Shown piece after piece: positions 1-9,401 of a stretch of DNA of 64,000 bases. The position numbers and the translations under genes were made by a program. How positions within the stretch are numbered: the stretch's first letter is position 1; the number at the start of each line of letters is the position of its first letter. The DNA is from Streptomyces alfalfae (lineage in GTDB: Bacteria > Actinomycetota > Actinomycetes > Streptomycetales > Streptomycetaceae): the NCBI RefSeq assembly GCF_004127445.1, contig NZ_QEXM01000041.1:248001-312000 (forward strand). Reading direction: 5' to 3'. The notes under the pieces are model-generated. The model was not told the origin of the DNA. It worked only from the letters and a program-made list of their open reading frames with translations, and ran no database searches.

Positions 1-134
1 TCATCGCGCTCGGTGTGTACGGGGTCGCCATCGCCTACTTCGGCCTCTACAGCCGCAAGCACCTGGTGGCCCGCGCCCCCGAGGAGGAGTTCGCCGCCCT
101 TGCCGCGGCCGAGGCGGAGCTGGCACGCGACTGA
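1..134 (+). CDS. Amino-acid/ethanolamine-type permease, C-terminal end (partial)
   Basis: Only the last 43 codons are in the window, read in the frame starting at base 3 and ending at TGA 132-134. They encode the end of a hydrophobic helix (IALGVYGVAIAYFGLY), then a basic turn (SRKHL) and an acidic, alanine-rich cytoplasmic tail. This pattern is typical of the last membrane segment of APC-superfamily permeases. The next gene is a gamma-glutamyl hydrolase-like amidotransferase; in S. coelicolor a permease lies next to such a gene and glnA4 in the ethanolamine/gamma-glutamyl region (recalled). The substrate is inferred from that neighbour only. Confidence 0.6.
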   Translation, partial: IALGVYGVAIAYFGLYSRKHLVARAPEEEFAALAAAEAELARD

Positions 135-201
135 CCGCCGCGCGGACACAGGGAACGGGCGTAGACACGGGAACGGCACGCATCCGAGGAGACGGGACGC
201 A

Positions 202-885
202 GTGAACAGGCCACTGATCGGAATCAGCACCTACTGGGAGCAGAAGGCGAGCTGGGGGGTGTGGGAGCTGCCCGCGGCCCTGCTGCCCGCCGGATATCCC
301 CTCCTGGTGCAGTCGGCGGGCGGCCTCGCCGCAATGCTGCCGCCGGACGGCCCGGAGCGCGCCGCGGCAACCGTCGCCCGGCTCGACGGCCTGGTGATCG
401 CGGGCGGCCCCGACGTCGACCCCGCGTGCTACGGCGCCGAGCGCGAGGAGCGCACGGGCCCGCCCGCGCACCGGCGGGACGCGTGGGAACTCGCCCTGAT
501 CGACGCGGCGCTGCGGTCGGGGACGCCCCTGCTCGGCATCTGCCGGGGCATGCAGCTGATGAACGTGGCGCTGGGCGGGACGCTGGTGCAGCACCTGGAG
601 GGACACTCGGAGAAGGTGGGCGCGTTCGGCACGCACGCGGTCATGCCGGTCATGGGCACCCTCTACGCGTCGATCGCCCCCGAGGCCACCACGGGCGTCC
701 CGACCTACCACCACCAGGCGGTGGACCGCCTCGGCAGGGACCTCGTCGTCTCGGCCCACTCCGACGACGGCACCCCCGAGGCCATCGAACTCCCCCGTCC
801 CGCGTGGGCGCTCGGCGTCCAGTGGCACCCGGAGATGGGCGACGACACGCGGGTGATGGAAGCTCTGGTCAGAGCCGCTTCCTGA
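202..885 (+). CDS. Peptidase C26 / class-I glutamine amidotransferase-like gamma-glutamyl hydrolase
   Basis: 227 residues from GTG 202, preceded by GAGGAGA at a usual distance. The protein starts with the family's IGIS-TYW segment, has the G-G-x-D-V-D-P strand, the nucleophile elbow GICRGMQ (the Cys lies near residue 115) and the closing VQWHPE that supplies the catalytic His and Glu. These are hallmarks of PuuD-like gamma-glutamyl-GABA hydrolases, which are cytosolic enzymes that release glutamate from gamma-glutamylated amines. Together with the upstream permease it suggests uptake and gamma-glutamyl-linked breakdown of an amine such as ethanolamine or a polyamine; that is inference. Its last 17 bases overlap the end of the convergent kinase gene. 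A general glutamine amidotransferase role is less likely because there is no fused synthase domain. Confidence 0.85.
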   Translation: MNRPLIGISTYWEQKASWGVWELPAALLPAGYPLLVQSAGGLAAMLPPDGPERAAATVARLDGLVIAGGPDVDPACYGAEREERTGPPAHRRDAWELALIDAALRSGTPLLGICRGMQLMNVALGGTLVQHLEGHSEKVGAFGTHAVMPVMGTLYASIAPEATTGVPTYHHQAVDRLGRDLVVSAHSDDGTPEAIELPRPAWALGVQWHPEMGDDTRVMEALVRAAS

Positions 886-1861
886 GCCAGGCGACGGCGG
901 CCGTGCCCTGGGCGCCCTGGAAGGCGCGCAGGGTCGGCAGCCCCGGCGGTCCCGGCAGCGAGGCCTGCCGCACGAAGTATCCGGCGAGGGCGGCGAGCAC
1001 GGCGGTGACGCCCTCGGGGTCGGCGGCCCGTCCCGAGGGCCGTGCGGTGAAGACGTCCTCGGGGTCGGGGCCGCCCTGGGCGCGCACGCACGGCAGCATG
1101 ATCAGCAGGTCGAGCCAGGGAGCGCCGCGCACGGCGTGCGGCCAGTCGACGAAGACGACCCGGCCGTCGGCGGTGACCAGCATGTTGTCCGCGCGGAGGT
1201 CGCCGTGGACGAGGGTCTCCCCCGCGGCGTGCTCCGCCCAGGGCTCCGCCAGTCCGGCCAGCGTCCGGAGGTTGGCGCGGACCCAGGGGTCGAGCCGGTC
1301 GTCGTCCTCGGCGCCCGCCTCGATCAGCTTGTGCCAGCCCCGGAAGTGTCCGGCCTTCGCCTCGGCGACGGACGGGGCGTCGTAGGGCGCGGGCGTCAGG
1401 ACGCGGCCGAGGGCGTCCACGGCGTCGAGCACCCGCCCGAACTCCTCGGCACGCCACGGCAGTCGCGGCTGGCGCCCATCGACGTCCTCGAAGGCGAGCG
1501 CGACCCAGGTGCCGTCGTCGTACGAGGTGAGGAGCCGGGGCGCGGGCACGGTGTCCGGCAGGGCGGCGGAGCAGCGGGCCTCGGCGCGGTGCATCCGGGG
1601 GCTCGCGGCGTTGGTCTCGGCGCTGACGGCCTTGACGAAGGCGCGCCGCCCGTCCGCGAGCCGCACGCGCGCGGCGACCCCCGGCGAGAACCCGCCGTGC
1701 TGCGTCACCGCGTCCACGACACCCGCCCCCAGTCCGGTCTCCAGCCCGTCCCGCACGGACGCGGGGAGCTGGTGCCAGGGGGTGCGGACGCCGGTGGCCG
1801 GAGGCGCGAGCGGATGCATGCGGTCCATGGTGAGGGCCTGACGGCTTCCGCCGCCAGGCAT
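869..1861 (-). CDS. APH-family small-molecule phosphotransferase
   Basis: 330 residues in the longest reading. It contains the aminoglycoside-phosphotransferase/choline-kinase fold signatures: a Brenner motif LVHGDLRADN with the catalytic Asp, then VVFVDWPHA, the metal-binding Asp of the DFG-equivalent. The N-lobe shows a conserved lysine in AFVKAVSAET. Such enzymes phosphorylate hydroxyls of small molecules (aminoglycosides, sugars, choline, homoserine); the substrate cannot be read from sequence. The start is uncertain: ATG 1861 has only a weak ribosome site, and ATG 1828 (MDRMHPLAP) is an equally good choice. It is convergent with the C26 hydrolase and transcribed alone. Nothing nearby suggests antibiotic production, so housekeeping metabolism is as likely as resistance. 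Confidence 0.8.
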   Translation of the reverse strand: MPGGGSRQALTMDRMHPLAPPATGVRTPWHQLPASVRDGLETGLGAGVVDAVTQHGGFSPGVAARVRLADGRRAFVKAVSAETNAASPRMHRAEARCSAALPDTVPAPRLLTSYDDGTWVALAFEDVDGRQPRLPWRAEEFGRVLDAVDALGRVLTPAPYDAPSVAEAKAGHFRGWHKLIEAGAEDDDRLDPWVRANLRTLAGLAEPWAEHAAGETLVHGDLRADNMLVTADGRVVFVDWPHAVRGAPWLDLLIMLPCVRAQGGPDPEDVFTARPSGRAADPEGVTAVLAALAGYFVRQASLPGPPGLPTLRAFQGAQGTAAVAWLRKRL

Positions 1862-1885
1862 TTACCGCCGCATAAGACCGCGCGC

Positions 1886-1929
1886 CGACCGCCATGAGGC
1901 CTCGCACCGACCGCCATGAGGCCTCGCAC
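1886..1929. repeat. Perfect 22-bp tandem duplication
   Basis: Two exact copies of a 22-base unit (1886-1907 and 1908-1929), beginning CGACCGCCATGAGG. They lie between the kinase start and the end of the LysR gene on the minus strand. No dyad symmetry is evident inside the unit. It may be a recent slippage product or a doubled binding site upstream of the kinase. Confidence 0.9.
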
Positions 1930-2008
1930 CGGTCGCCCGCACCCCCCGTACGCGGCGGACCGGCCTCCCGTGAGGACGCGGACGAGCCGGCGGAGGGGTG
2001 GCCGCCGC

Positions 2009-2974
2009 TCACGCCCCGCGCGTACCGGTGCCGCCGCGCGTCAGTGACAGCAGGTCGCGCCCCGGGCCCGCGGGGCGGTGCCCCGTCGGCCAGACGGCCC
2101 TGAGTTCCCTGCGCAGGCGCATGTCCCGCAGGGGGATCTCCACCAGGCGGCGGGCCGCGAGCTCCTCGCCCACCGCCAGCTCGCTCAGCACCGAGGGGCC
2201 CGCGCCGCTGACCGCCGACGCCTTGACCGCCGTGGTGGAGGAGAGTTCGATCAGCGGGCGGGCGAGGCCGCCGAGCGCCGCGTCGAGCACTTGGCGGGTG
2301 CCGGAGCCCTCCTCGCGGAGGATCAGCGGCGTGGCCGCGAGCTCGGCCGGGTCGAGCGGCTTGTCGCGGCGCGCCCACGGGTGCGAGGGGGCCGCCACCA
2401 CCACCAGGCGATCGTGCGCGATGACCACCTCGTCGAGGCCGCCCGGCACGGTGAGCCCCTCGACGAAGCCGAGGTCCGCCTCGCCCGCGAGCAGCCGGGA
2501 GGCGACGGCGGCGGAGTTGCCCGCGAGGAGCGACACCGCCGTGTCGGGCCGCTGGGTGCGCAGGGCGATGAGCCAGCCCGGCAGCAGATACTCGGCGATG
2601 GTCATGCTGGCCGCCACCCTGAGCCGCGAGTCCCGCCGGTCGCGCAGCGCCTGCGCCCCCGCGTCGAAGGCCTCCGCGGCCTCCACGATCCGCCCCGCCC
2701 AGTCGGTCACCAGGGCCCCCGCGTCGGTGAGGCGCGAGCCGCGCGGCGACCGGTCGACGAGGGCCACGCCGAGCTGCCGCTCCATCGCGCGGACCCTGCT
2801 GCTCGCGGCGGGCTGGGTGATGCCCAGCTCCCGCGCGGCCCGCCCGAGGCTGCCGAGGCGGGCCACGGCGAGCAGGAGCTGGAGCGCCCCGAGGTCGGGC
2901 ACCCGGTGGGCGAGCGAGGCAGCCGACGAGGCGGGGTCGAAGGGGCGGGACGGCGGCACGGGGGACGAGCTCAT
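2009..2974 (-). CDS. LysR-family transcriptional regulator
   Basis: 321 residues. The N-terminal winged helix-turn-helix is plain at residues about 30-90 (LGSLGRAARELGITQPAASS, then the R-x-M-E-R-Q-L-G linker), followed by the type 2 periplasmic-binding-like effector domain of LysR proteins with the usual length. It is divergent from the TDT transporter gene with only 37 bases between start codons, the classic arrangement of a LysR regulator and its target. A palindrome over its own start codon suggests negative autoregulation. The ligand is unknown; by context it is likely to be a small anion or dicarboxylate, or sulfite/tellurite stress, handled by the transporter. Confidence 0.92.
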   Translation of the reverse strand: MSSSPVPPSRPFDPASSAASLAHRVPDLGALQLLLAVARLGSLGRAARELGITQPAASSRVRAMERQLGVALVDRSPRGSRLTDAGALVTDWAGRIVEAAEAFDAGAQALRDRRDSRLRVAASMTIAEYLLPGWLIALRTQRPDTAVSLLAGNSAAVASRLLAGEADLGFVEGLTVPGGLDEVVIAHDRLVVVAAPSHPWARRDKPLDPAELAATPLILREEGSGTRQVLDAALGGLARPLIELSSTTAVKASAVSGAGPSVLSELAVGEELAARRLVEIPLRDMRLRRELRAVWPTGHRPAGPGRDLLSLTRGGTGTRGA

Positions 2975-2988
2975 AAAGCCAGCTTATG
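2972..2988. promoter_or_regulatory. Candidate LysR operator between regulator and transporter
   Basis: CATAAAGCCAGCTTATG is an imperfect palindrome (CATAA...TTATG) that includes the start codon of the LysR gene and lies about 25 bases before the GTG of the transporter. LysR proteins typically bind T-N11-A dyads in such divergent gaps. The strong AGGAGG ribosome site of the transporter follows at 2996-3001. Confidence 0.5.
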
Positions 2989-3011
2989 TGCTCATAGGAG
3001 GGTGACTCCTG

Positions 3012-4187
<1,176 letters not shown>

Positions 4188-4891
4188 GCACCGCGGGCGC
4201 CGCCGCCAGCGAGGGCCCGTACCAGGTGAGGTGCCGGCCGCTGACCAGGGCGATCGCGCGGGCCTCGGGGAACGCCTCGGGGCCGTCGTCGGGCGTGAAG
4301 CGGTACGGCTCGTCGGGCAGCACCAGCAGGTCCAGGTCCGGGCTCCGCAGTTCCTCGATTCCGACCCTCGGGTAGCGCTCGGCATGAGCGGCGTACGCGT
4401 TGTCGACGCCGAGGCGCGCCAGGACGTCGCCCGCGAACGTGTCACGGCCGAGGACCATCCAGGGCCGCCGCCAGACGGGGACGGCCGCCCTCGACCGGGC
4501 CGCCGGGGGCGGGAGCGCCCGCCACGCGGTCTCGGCCTCGCCGAGCCAGCGGGGGCGTTCCGCGCCGCAGGCCGCGAGGACCCGCTCCAGCTCCGCGAAG
4601 GCCTGGGGCAGCGTGCGTACCTCGGTCACCAGGACCTCGACGCCCGCCGCCCGCAGCGCCGCCAGGTCGGGGGCGCGGTTCTCCTCTTCGTTGGCGATCA
4701 CCAGGTCGGGCGCGAGGGCCGCGATCCGGGGCACGTCGGGGTTCTTCGTGCCGCCCACCCGGGCGACGTCGAGGTCCGCCGGGTGGGTGCACCAGTCGGT
4801 CGCCCCGACCAGCGCCCCCGGCACGGTGACGGCGACGGCCTCGGTCAGCGAGGGCACCAGGGAGACCACTCGCGGCGAGCGGCGCGGCACG

Positions 4892-5467
4892 TCAGCGCCC
4901 CCCGTCGTCCACCGCCTCGATGTGGTCCCCGACGGCGACCACCAGGACCCGGGTGTCCGGCACGGTGGCCCGCCACCGGTGGCGCACACCACCGGTGAGG
5001 AACAGGGAGTCGCCGCGCCCGAGCCGGTGGGCGCGGCCCTCCGCCTCCATCTCCACGGCGCCCTCGATCACGTACATCAACTCGTCGTTGCGGTGCTGGA
5101 ATTCGCGGCCCTCGTCGTGGTCGCCGATGAATTCCAGGGCGTGCAGCTGGTGGTGGCCGCGCGCCAGTTCCCGCACGCGCGCCTCGGGGGTGGAGTGGTC
5201 CAGGTCGGTGTCGTCGTGGGCGCGCACGACCTCGACGGTGCGGGCCGGGTCGGCGGCGGCGAGGAGTTCCACGTCGGTGGTGCACAGGGCGTCGGCGACC
5301 CGTTGCAGGGAGCGCATGCTGGGCCGGGCGCGCTCGTTCTCGATCTGGCTGAGGAACGGCACCGAGAGGCCGCTGCGCTCGGCGACGACGGCGAGGGTCA
5401 GTTCGAGCTGTCGGCGGCGGCGCCGCACGGCCGAGCCCACCCGGAGGGTCTCCTTGTGCTCGTCCAT
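4892..5467 (-). CDS. XRE-family regulator with C-terminal cupin
   Basis: 191 residues from ATG 5467, with AAGGGAG upstream. Residues about 10-65 form a lambda-repressor-like HTH (LTLAVVAERSGLSVPFLSQI), followed by a single cupin_2 barrel at about 105-180 with the G-(x)5-H-x-H-like entry EFQHRNDELMYVIEG and exit GDSLFLTGGVRHRW. This HTH-plus-cupin design senses small ligands and usually controls the adjacent gene, in this case the coupled metal-receptor gene downstream. The cupin histidines are retained, so a metal could be bound. The effector is unknown. Confidence 0.9.
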   Translation of the reverse strand: MDEHKETLRVGSAVRRRRRQLELTLAVVAERSGLSVPFLSQIENERARPSMRSLQRVADALCTTDVELLAAADPARTVEVVRAHDDTDLDHSTPEARVRELARGHHQLHALEFIGDHDEGREFQHRNDELMYVIEGAVEMEAEGRAHRLGRGDSLFLTGGVRHRWRATVPDTRVLVVAVGDHIEAVDDGGR

Positions 5468-5621
5468 CGCCTCGGCTCCCTTCGGCGCATCGGTCCACTC
5501 CGAACCCTGATGAGGGGTTGTCTGCACCCTACGCATGTTCGCCGGACGGTTCTGCCCCGTTGCCGGGACCGCCCGTCCCCCGTCTTCCGCCGCGCGTGCC
5601 GAAAAGCTCCGTGCGCCGACC

Positions 5622-6629
5622 CTACGTCCCGAGTCCGCGCCAGTAGAGCAGCTGTCCTGACTCGCCGGGGGCGGCGCCCTCACGGGGCACGAACACGCTC
5701 ATGAGGAGAGCCGGTGCGCCCCGCGGCCCGGTCAGCAGGGTGGCGGAGGGGTTGGCGAAGGCGCGGCTGCCCCCGTGGGTGCGGATGTCCAGGCGGTCGG
5801 CGCGTCCACTCGGGGGATCGTAGGCGTACGTGGCCCAGCTCCCGAAGTCCCCGCGCCGCCCCTGTCCCTCCACGAGGACCACCCGCCGCCCGCCGAGTTC
5901 CACCGGCGCGCGGTCGCCGATGTTGCCGCTGTTGCCCCGGGACCGCACGGCCCGGTCGAGCCGCCGGTCGGGTTCGGCGTGCCAGTGGCGGAAGCCGGTG
6001 AGCGTGGCCGTCAGCTGACGGTCGGTGTCGCAGCCCGCGCGGTAGTGCCCGGTGAGGTGGACGGTCGCGCCGCGCACGGCGGTGATGCTGGGGGTGCCCT
6101 CGGCGCAGCGCGACAGGGTGAGCGGCGCGTCGAAGGAGTGCCGGGCGCGGCCGGTGAGCAGCGCCGCGACATCCTCGTACGCGCGTACGGCGATGTGGTT
6201 GCGCGGGTCCTTCTCGACGGCGAGGACGTAGCCGCCGCGGCCGTCGTGGGCGAGGGAGGCCTGGTGGGTGCCGGGGCCGAAGTCGTGCCGGCGCTGCCAG
6301 TGGCGCAGGTCGGTGGAGGTGGCGACGGCCGCGTGGAAGCGGCCGTCGGCCAGGAGCGTGTGGTAGACGGCGAGGTAGCGGCCGTCCTGCGCCTGCTCGA
6401 TCTGCGCGGCGTCCATGGTGCGTCCGGTGTGGTCGCGTACGTCGTAGCGGTGCCCGTCGGCGGCGGTGACGTCCTCCGCGAGCGCGGCGAGGCGGGCGGT
6501 GGAAGCGGAGGCGGGGGCGGCGTCGGCCCGCGCGAGCTGGGCGACGAGCAGGGAGGCGGCCAGGGCGAGGGCGGCGGCGATGTGGAGGCGGGCCGTGCCC
6601 GGCTGCCGAGCGGTCACGGCGGGTCTCAC
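5622..6629 (-). CDS. Secreted protein of unknown function, propeller-like
   Basis: 335 residues from GTG 6629. A signal peptide is visible: basic start, hydrophobic stretch of about 20 residues (AAALALAASLLVAQLARA) and an Ala-x-Ala cleavage site near residue 36. The mature part has repeated patterns such as DGRYLAVYHT, TSTDLRHWQRRHDF and GGYVLAVEKD, which resemble blades of five-bladed GH43/GH32-type beta-propellers, but I cannot identify catalytic acids. Two Cys in the mature chain could form a disulfide. No ribosome site is obvious. It is transcribed alone between an ABC transporter operon and the XRE gene. A glycan-related role is possible but not shown. Confidence 0.65.
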   Translation of the reverse strand: MRPAVTARQPGTARLHIAAALALAASLLVAQLARADAAPASASTARLAALAEDVTAADGHRYDVRDHTGRTMDAAQIEQAQDGRYLAVYHTLLADGRFHAAVATSTDLRHWQRRHDFGPGTHQASLAHDGRGGYVLAVEKDPRNHIAVRAYEDVAALLTGRARHSFDAPLTLSRCAEGTPSITAVRGATVHLTGHYRAGCDTDRQLTATLTGFRHWHAEPDRRLDRAVRSRGNSGNIGDRAPVELGGRRVVLVEGQGRRGDFGSWATYAYDPPSGRADRLDIRTHGGSRAFANPSATLLTGPRGAPALLMSVFVPREGAAPGESGQLLYWRGLGT

Positions 6630-6791
6630 GTTCGGTGGTTCTGTCCGGTGGTTCTGCGGGTGGGCGGTGGGGTCTGTCCCGGAGGGTGCAGGCCCCGTCG
6701 ACCCTAGGCGCCGGGGCGGCCCACGGGAACGCCGCGAGGGGTGGGCTTCGCCACAGGGCGATGCCCACCCCTCGCGGAGTGACCGGGTGAC

Positions 6792-9401
6792 CTACGTCGC
6801 GGAGGTCATCTTCTCCTCGAAGCCCGGGTTCTTCTTCAGCCAGGCGTCGACGGCCTCGGGCTCGTTGTTCTTGCCCGCCTTGTTGATCTCGTTCTCCAGG
6901 CTCGCCAGCTCCTGCTCGCTCATCTTGAAGTTCTTGAGCCACTTCGTGAGCTGCGGGTACTGGCTCGGGAAGTCCTTGCCGGAGAGGGTGCGGATCGTGT
7001 TGCCCTTGCCGAAGCCGCCCTTGGGGTCCTCCAGCTTGGTGAGCTTGTACTCGCTGTAGGCCCAGTGCGGCGACCAGAGCAGGACCGCGATCGGCTCCTT
7101 CTTGGCATACGCGGCCTTCAGCTCGGTGAGCATCGCCGGGGTGGAGCCCGCGGCGATCTCGTACTCGTCCTCCAGGCCGTAGCCGGGCAGGACCTTGTCC
7201 TTGAGCGCCTGCATCACGCCGGTGCCCGGCTCGATGCCGATGATCTTGCCCTTGAACTTGTCGCCCTTGCCCTTGAGGTCGGCGAGCGACTTCACGTCCT
7301 TGACGTAGGACGGGACGGCGACCTCAAGGGAGGTGGGGCTGTACCAGGAACCGAGGTCCTTCAGGTTCGCCTTGTTCTTGTCCCAGTACGACTTCTGGGC
7401 CGTGGGCAGCCAGGCGTCGAGGTTGAGGTCGATGTCGCCCTGCGCGAGACCGGTGTAGGCCGGGCCCACATCAGCAGGCGTCAGCTCCATCTTGTAGCCG
7501 CGCTTCTCCAGGACGCGCTTCCACAGGTTGGTGACGGCGATGTTCTCGTCCCAGGCGAAGTACGCGGCCTTCAGCGGACGCTTCTTCTCCTCGCCGCCGG
7601 TGTTCTTCGGCAGCGGGGCCAGCTCGTCGACGACCTTCGGGTTGTCCTTCAGCCAGGTGCGGACGGCTTCCTGCTGCTTGCCCTTGCCGGCCTTGTTGAT
7701 CTCCGCCTCGAGGCTGGTGAGCTGCTTCTCCTCCATCGAGAAGTCCTTCAGCCACTCGGCGACGCGCGGGTTCTCCTCCGAGAAGCCCTTGCGCGCCAGC
7801 GAGTGCACGCCGTCGCCCTTGCCCCAGGCGCCCTTCGGGTCCTTGAGCTTCTTCAGCTTGAAGTCGTTGTACGCCCAGTGCGGCGACCAGAGCGGGACGA
7901 CGATCGGTTCCTTCTTCGCGTACGCCGCCTTCAGCTCGGACAGCATCGCGGTGGTGGAGCCGTCGACGACCTTGTACTCCTTGTCGAGGCCGTACTCCTT
8001 GAGGATCTTGCTCTTCAGGAGCTGCATCTCACCGGCGCTCGGCTCGATGCCGATGATCTTGCCGCCGAACGTGTCGCCCTTGCCCTTGAGGTCGGCGAGC
8101 GAGTCGACGCCGTCCATGTAGGCGGGGACGGTCAGCTCCAGGGACGTCTGGTCGTACCAGGACCCGAGGTCCTCCAGCTTGTCGCCGTACTTCTTCATGT
8201 ACGTGGCGTGCGTCGTCGGCAGCCAGGAGTCCGTCTGGAAGTCGACGTCGCCCTGGGCGAGCGAGGTGTAGAGCGGCCCCGCGTCGAGGAGGCTGGCGTT
8301 CACCTTGAAGCCGCGCTGCTCCAGGATCTCCTTCCAGAGGAAGGTGGAGGCGATGCCCTCGTCCCAGTTGATGTAGCCGATGTTGATTTCCTTGCCCTGG
8401 CCGACGTTCTCGGAGTCGGCCACGGACTCGGTCTTGTCACCGCTGAAGATGCCCATGCCGCCCGCGACGAGCGCGAGGACGACGACGCCGACCGCCGCGA
8501 CGACGGGCCGGGGGCGGTAGTTCCACAGGTTCAGGCCCTGCGCGGCCCGCAGCTTGGCGAGCGCGCGGCGGCCGAGCGGGGAGACCTGTCCGCCCAGGCC
8601 GCTGGTGACGCGGTCCAGGTAGATGGCGAGGATCACGATGGAGACGCCCGCCTCCGCGCCGAGACCGACGTCGAGCTGGCCGATGGCCGCGTTGACGTCG
8701 GCGCCGAGGCCCGGGGTGCCGACCATGCCGGTCAGGGCCGCCATGGACAGGCCCAGCATGATGACCTGGTTGACACCGGCCATGATCGTCGGCAGCGCGA
8801 GCGGCAGCTGGACGCGGAAGAGGGTGTTGCGGGGCGTGGTGCCGAACGCGTCGGCGGCCTCGACCAGCTCTTTGTCGACCTGCCGGATGCCCAGCTCGGT
8901 CATGCGCACACCGGGGGCGAGCGCGAAGACGATCGTGGCGACGATGCCCGCGGGGGCGCCCATCCGGAAGAACAGCAGCGCCGGGATGAGGTAGATCATC
9001 GCGGGCAGCGTCTGCATGAAGTCGAGGACGGGCCTGACGATGCCGCTGACCGTCTTGGAGCGCGCCGCCCAGATGCCCACGGGCACCGCGATGACCAGCG
9101 CCACGAAGGTCGAGACGAGCACCAGGGACAGCGTCATCATCGCGTTGTCCCACAGTTCGAGGGAGACGATGAACGCGAAGCCCGCGAAGGACAGGACGCC
9201 GCCGGCCACGCCGCGCAGCCAGAAGGCGATGACGGCGAGGATGCCCGCCATCAGCAGCGGCTCGGGGGCGGAGAGGACGTCGTAGACGCCGTCCCACATG
9301 TTCTGGAAGAGGGTCTTGATGAAGTCGAACAGCCAGTCCATGTGGGTTCTGAGCCACTCGACCGAGTCATTGACCCAGTCACCGAAGGGAATCCTAGGCA
9401 C
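6792..9401 (-). CDS. Glycine betaine/proline-type ABC permease fused to two tandem substrate-binding domains
   Basis: 869 residues from GTG 9401. Residues 1-290 are an OpuA/ProW-type permease, with an EAA loop at about 181-200 (EAADAFGTTPRNTLFRVQLP). An extra membrane anchor (about 299-319) leads to two successive OpuAC-type binding domains, about 338-600 and 608-865. The two are clearly duplicates: each has a W-D-E strand, GSWY-x-x-TSLE, GKIIGIEP and LWSPHWAY, including the tryptophans that cage the trimethylammonium group of betaine. One such fused domain is known from lactococcal OpuABC; two in series is unusual. The protein imports compatible solutes across the cytoplasmic membrane with the ATPase gene that overlaps it by 8 bases. 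Confidence 0.93.
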   Translation of the reverse strand: MPRIPFGDWVNDSVEWLRTHMDWLFDFIKTLFQNMWDGVYDVLSAPEPLLMAGILAVIAFWLRGVAGGVLSFAGFAFIVSLELWDNAMMTLSLVLVSTFVALVIAVPVGIWAARSKTVSGIVRPVLDFMQTLPAMIYLIPALLFFRMGAPAGIVATIVFALAPGVRMTELGIRQVDKELVEAADAFGTTPRNTLFRVQLPLALPTIMAGVNQVIMLGLSMAALTGMVGTPGLGADVNAAIGQLDVGLGAEAGVSIVILAIYLDRVTSGLGGQVSPLGRRALAKLRAAQGLNLWNYRPRPVVAAVGVVVLALVAGGMGIFSGDKTESVADSENVGQGKEINIGYINWDEGIASTFLWKEILEQRGFKVNASLLDAGPLYTSLAQGDVDFQTDSWLPTTHATYMKKYGDKLEDLGSWYDQTSLELTVPAYMDGVDSLADLKGKGDTFGGKIIGIEPSAGEMQLLKSKILKEYGLDKEYKVVDGSTTAMLSELKAAYAKKEPIVVPLWSPHWAYNDFKLKKLKDPKGAWGKGDGVHSLARKGFSEENPRVAEWLKDFSMEEKQLTSLEAEINKAGKGKQQEAVRTWLKDNPKVVDELAPLPKNTGGEEKKRPLKAAYFAWDENIAVTNLWKRVLEKRGYKMELTPADVGPAYTGLAQGDIDLNLDAWLPTAQKSYWDKNKANLKDLGSWYSPTSLEVAVPSYVKDVKSLADLKGKGDKFKGKIIGIEPGTGVMQALKDKVLPGYGLEDEYEIAAGSTPAMLTELKAAYAKKEPIAVLLWSPHWAYSEYKLTKLEDPKGGFGKGNTIRTLSGKDFPSQYPQLTKWLKNFKMSEQELASLENEINKAGKNNEPEAVDAWLKKNPGFEEKMTSAT

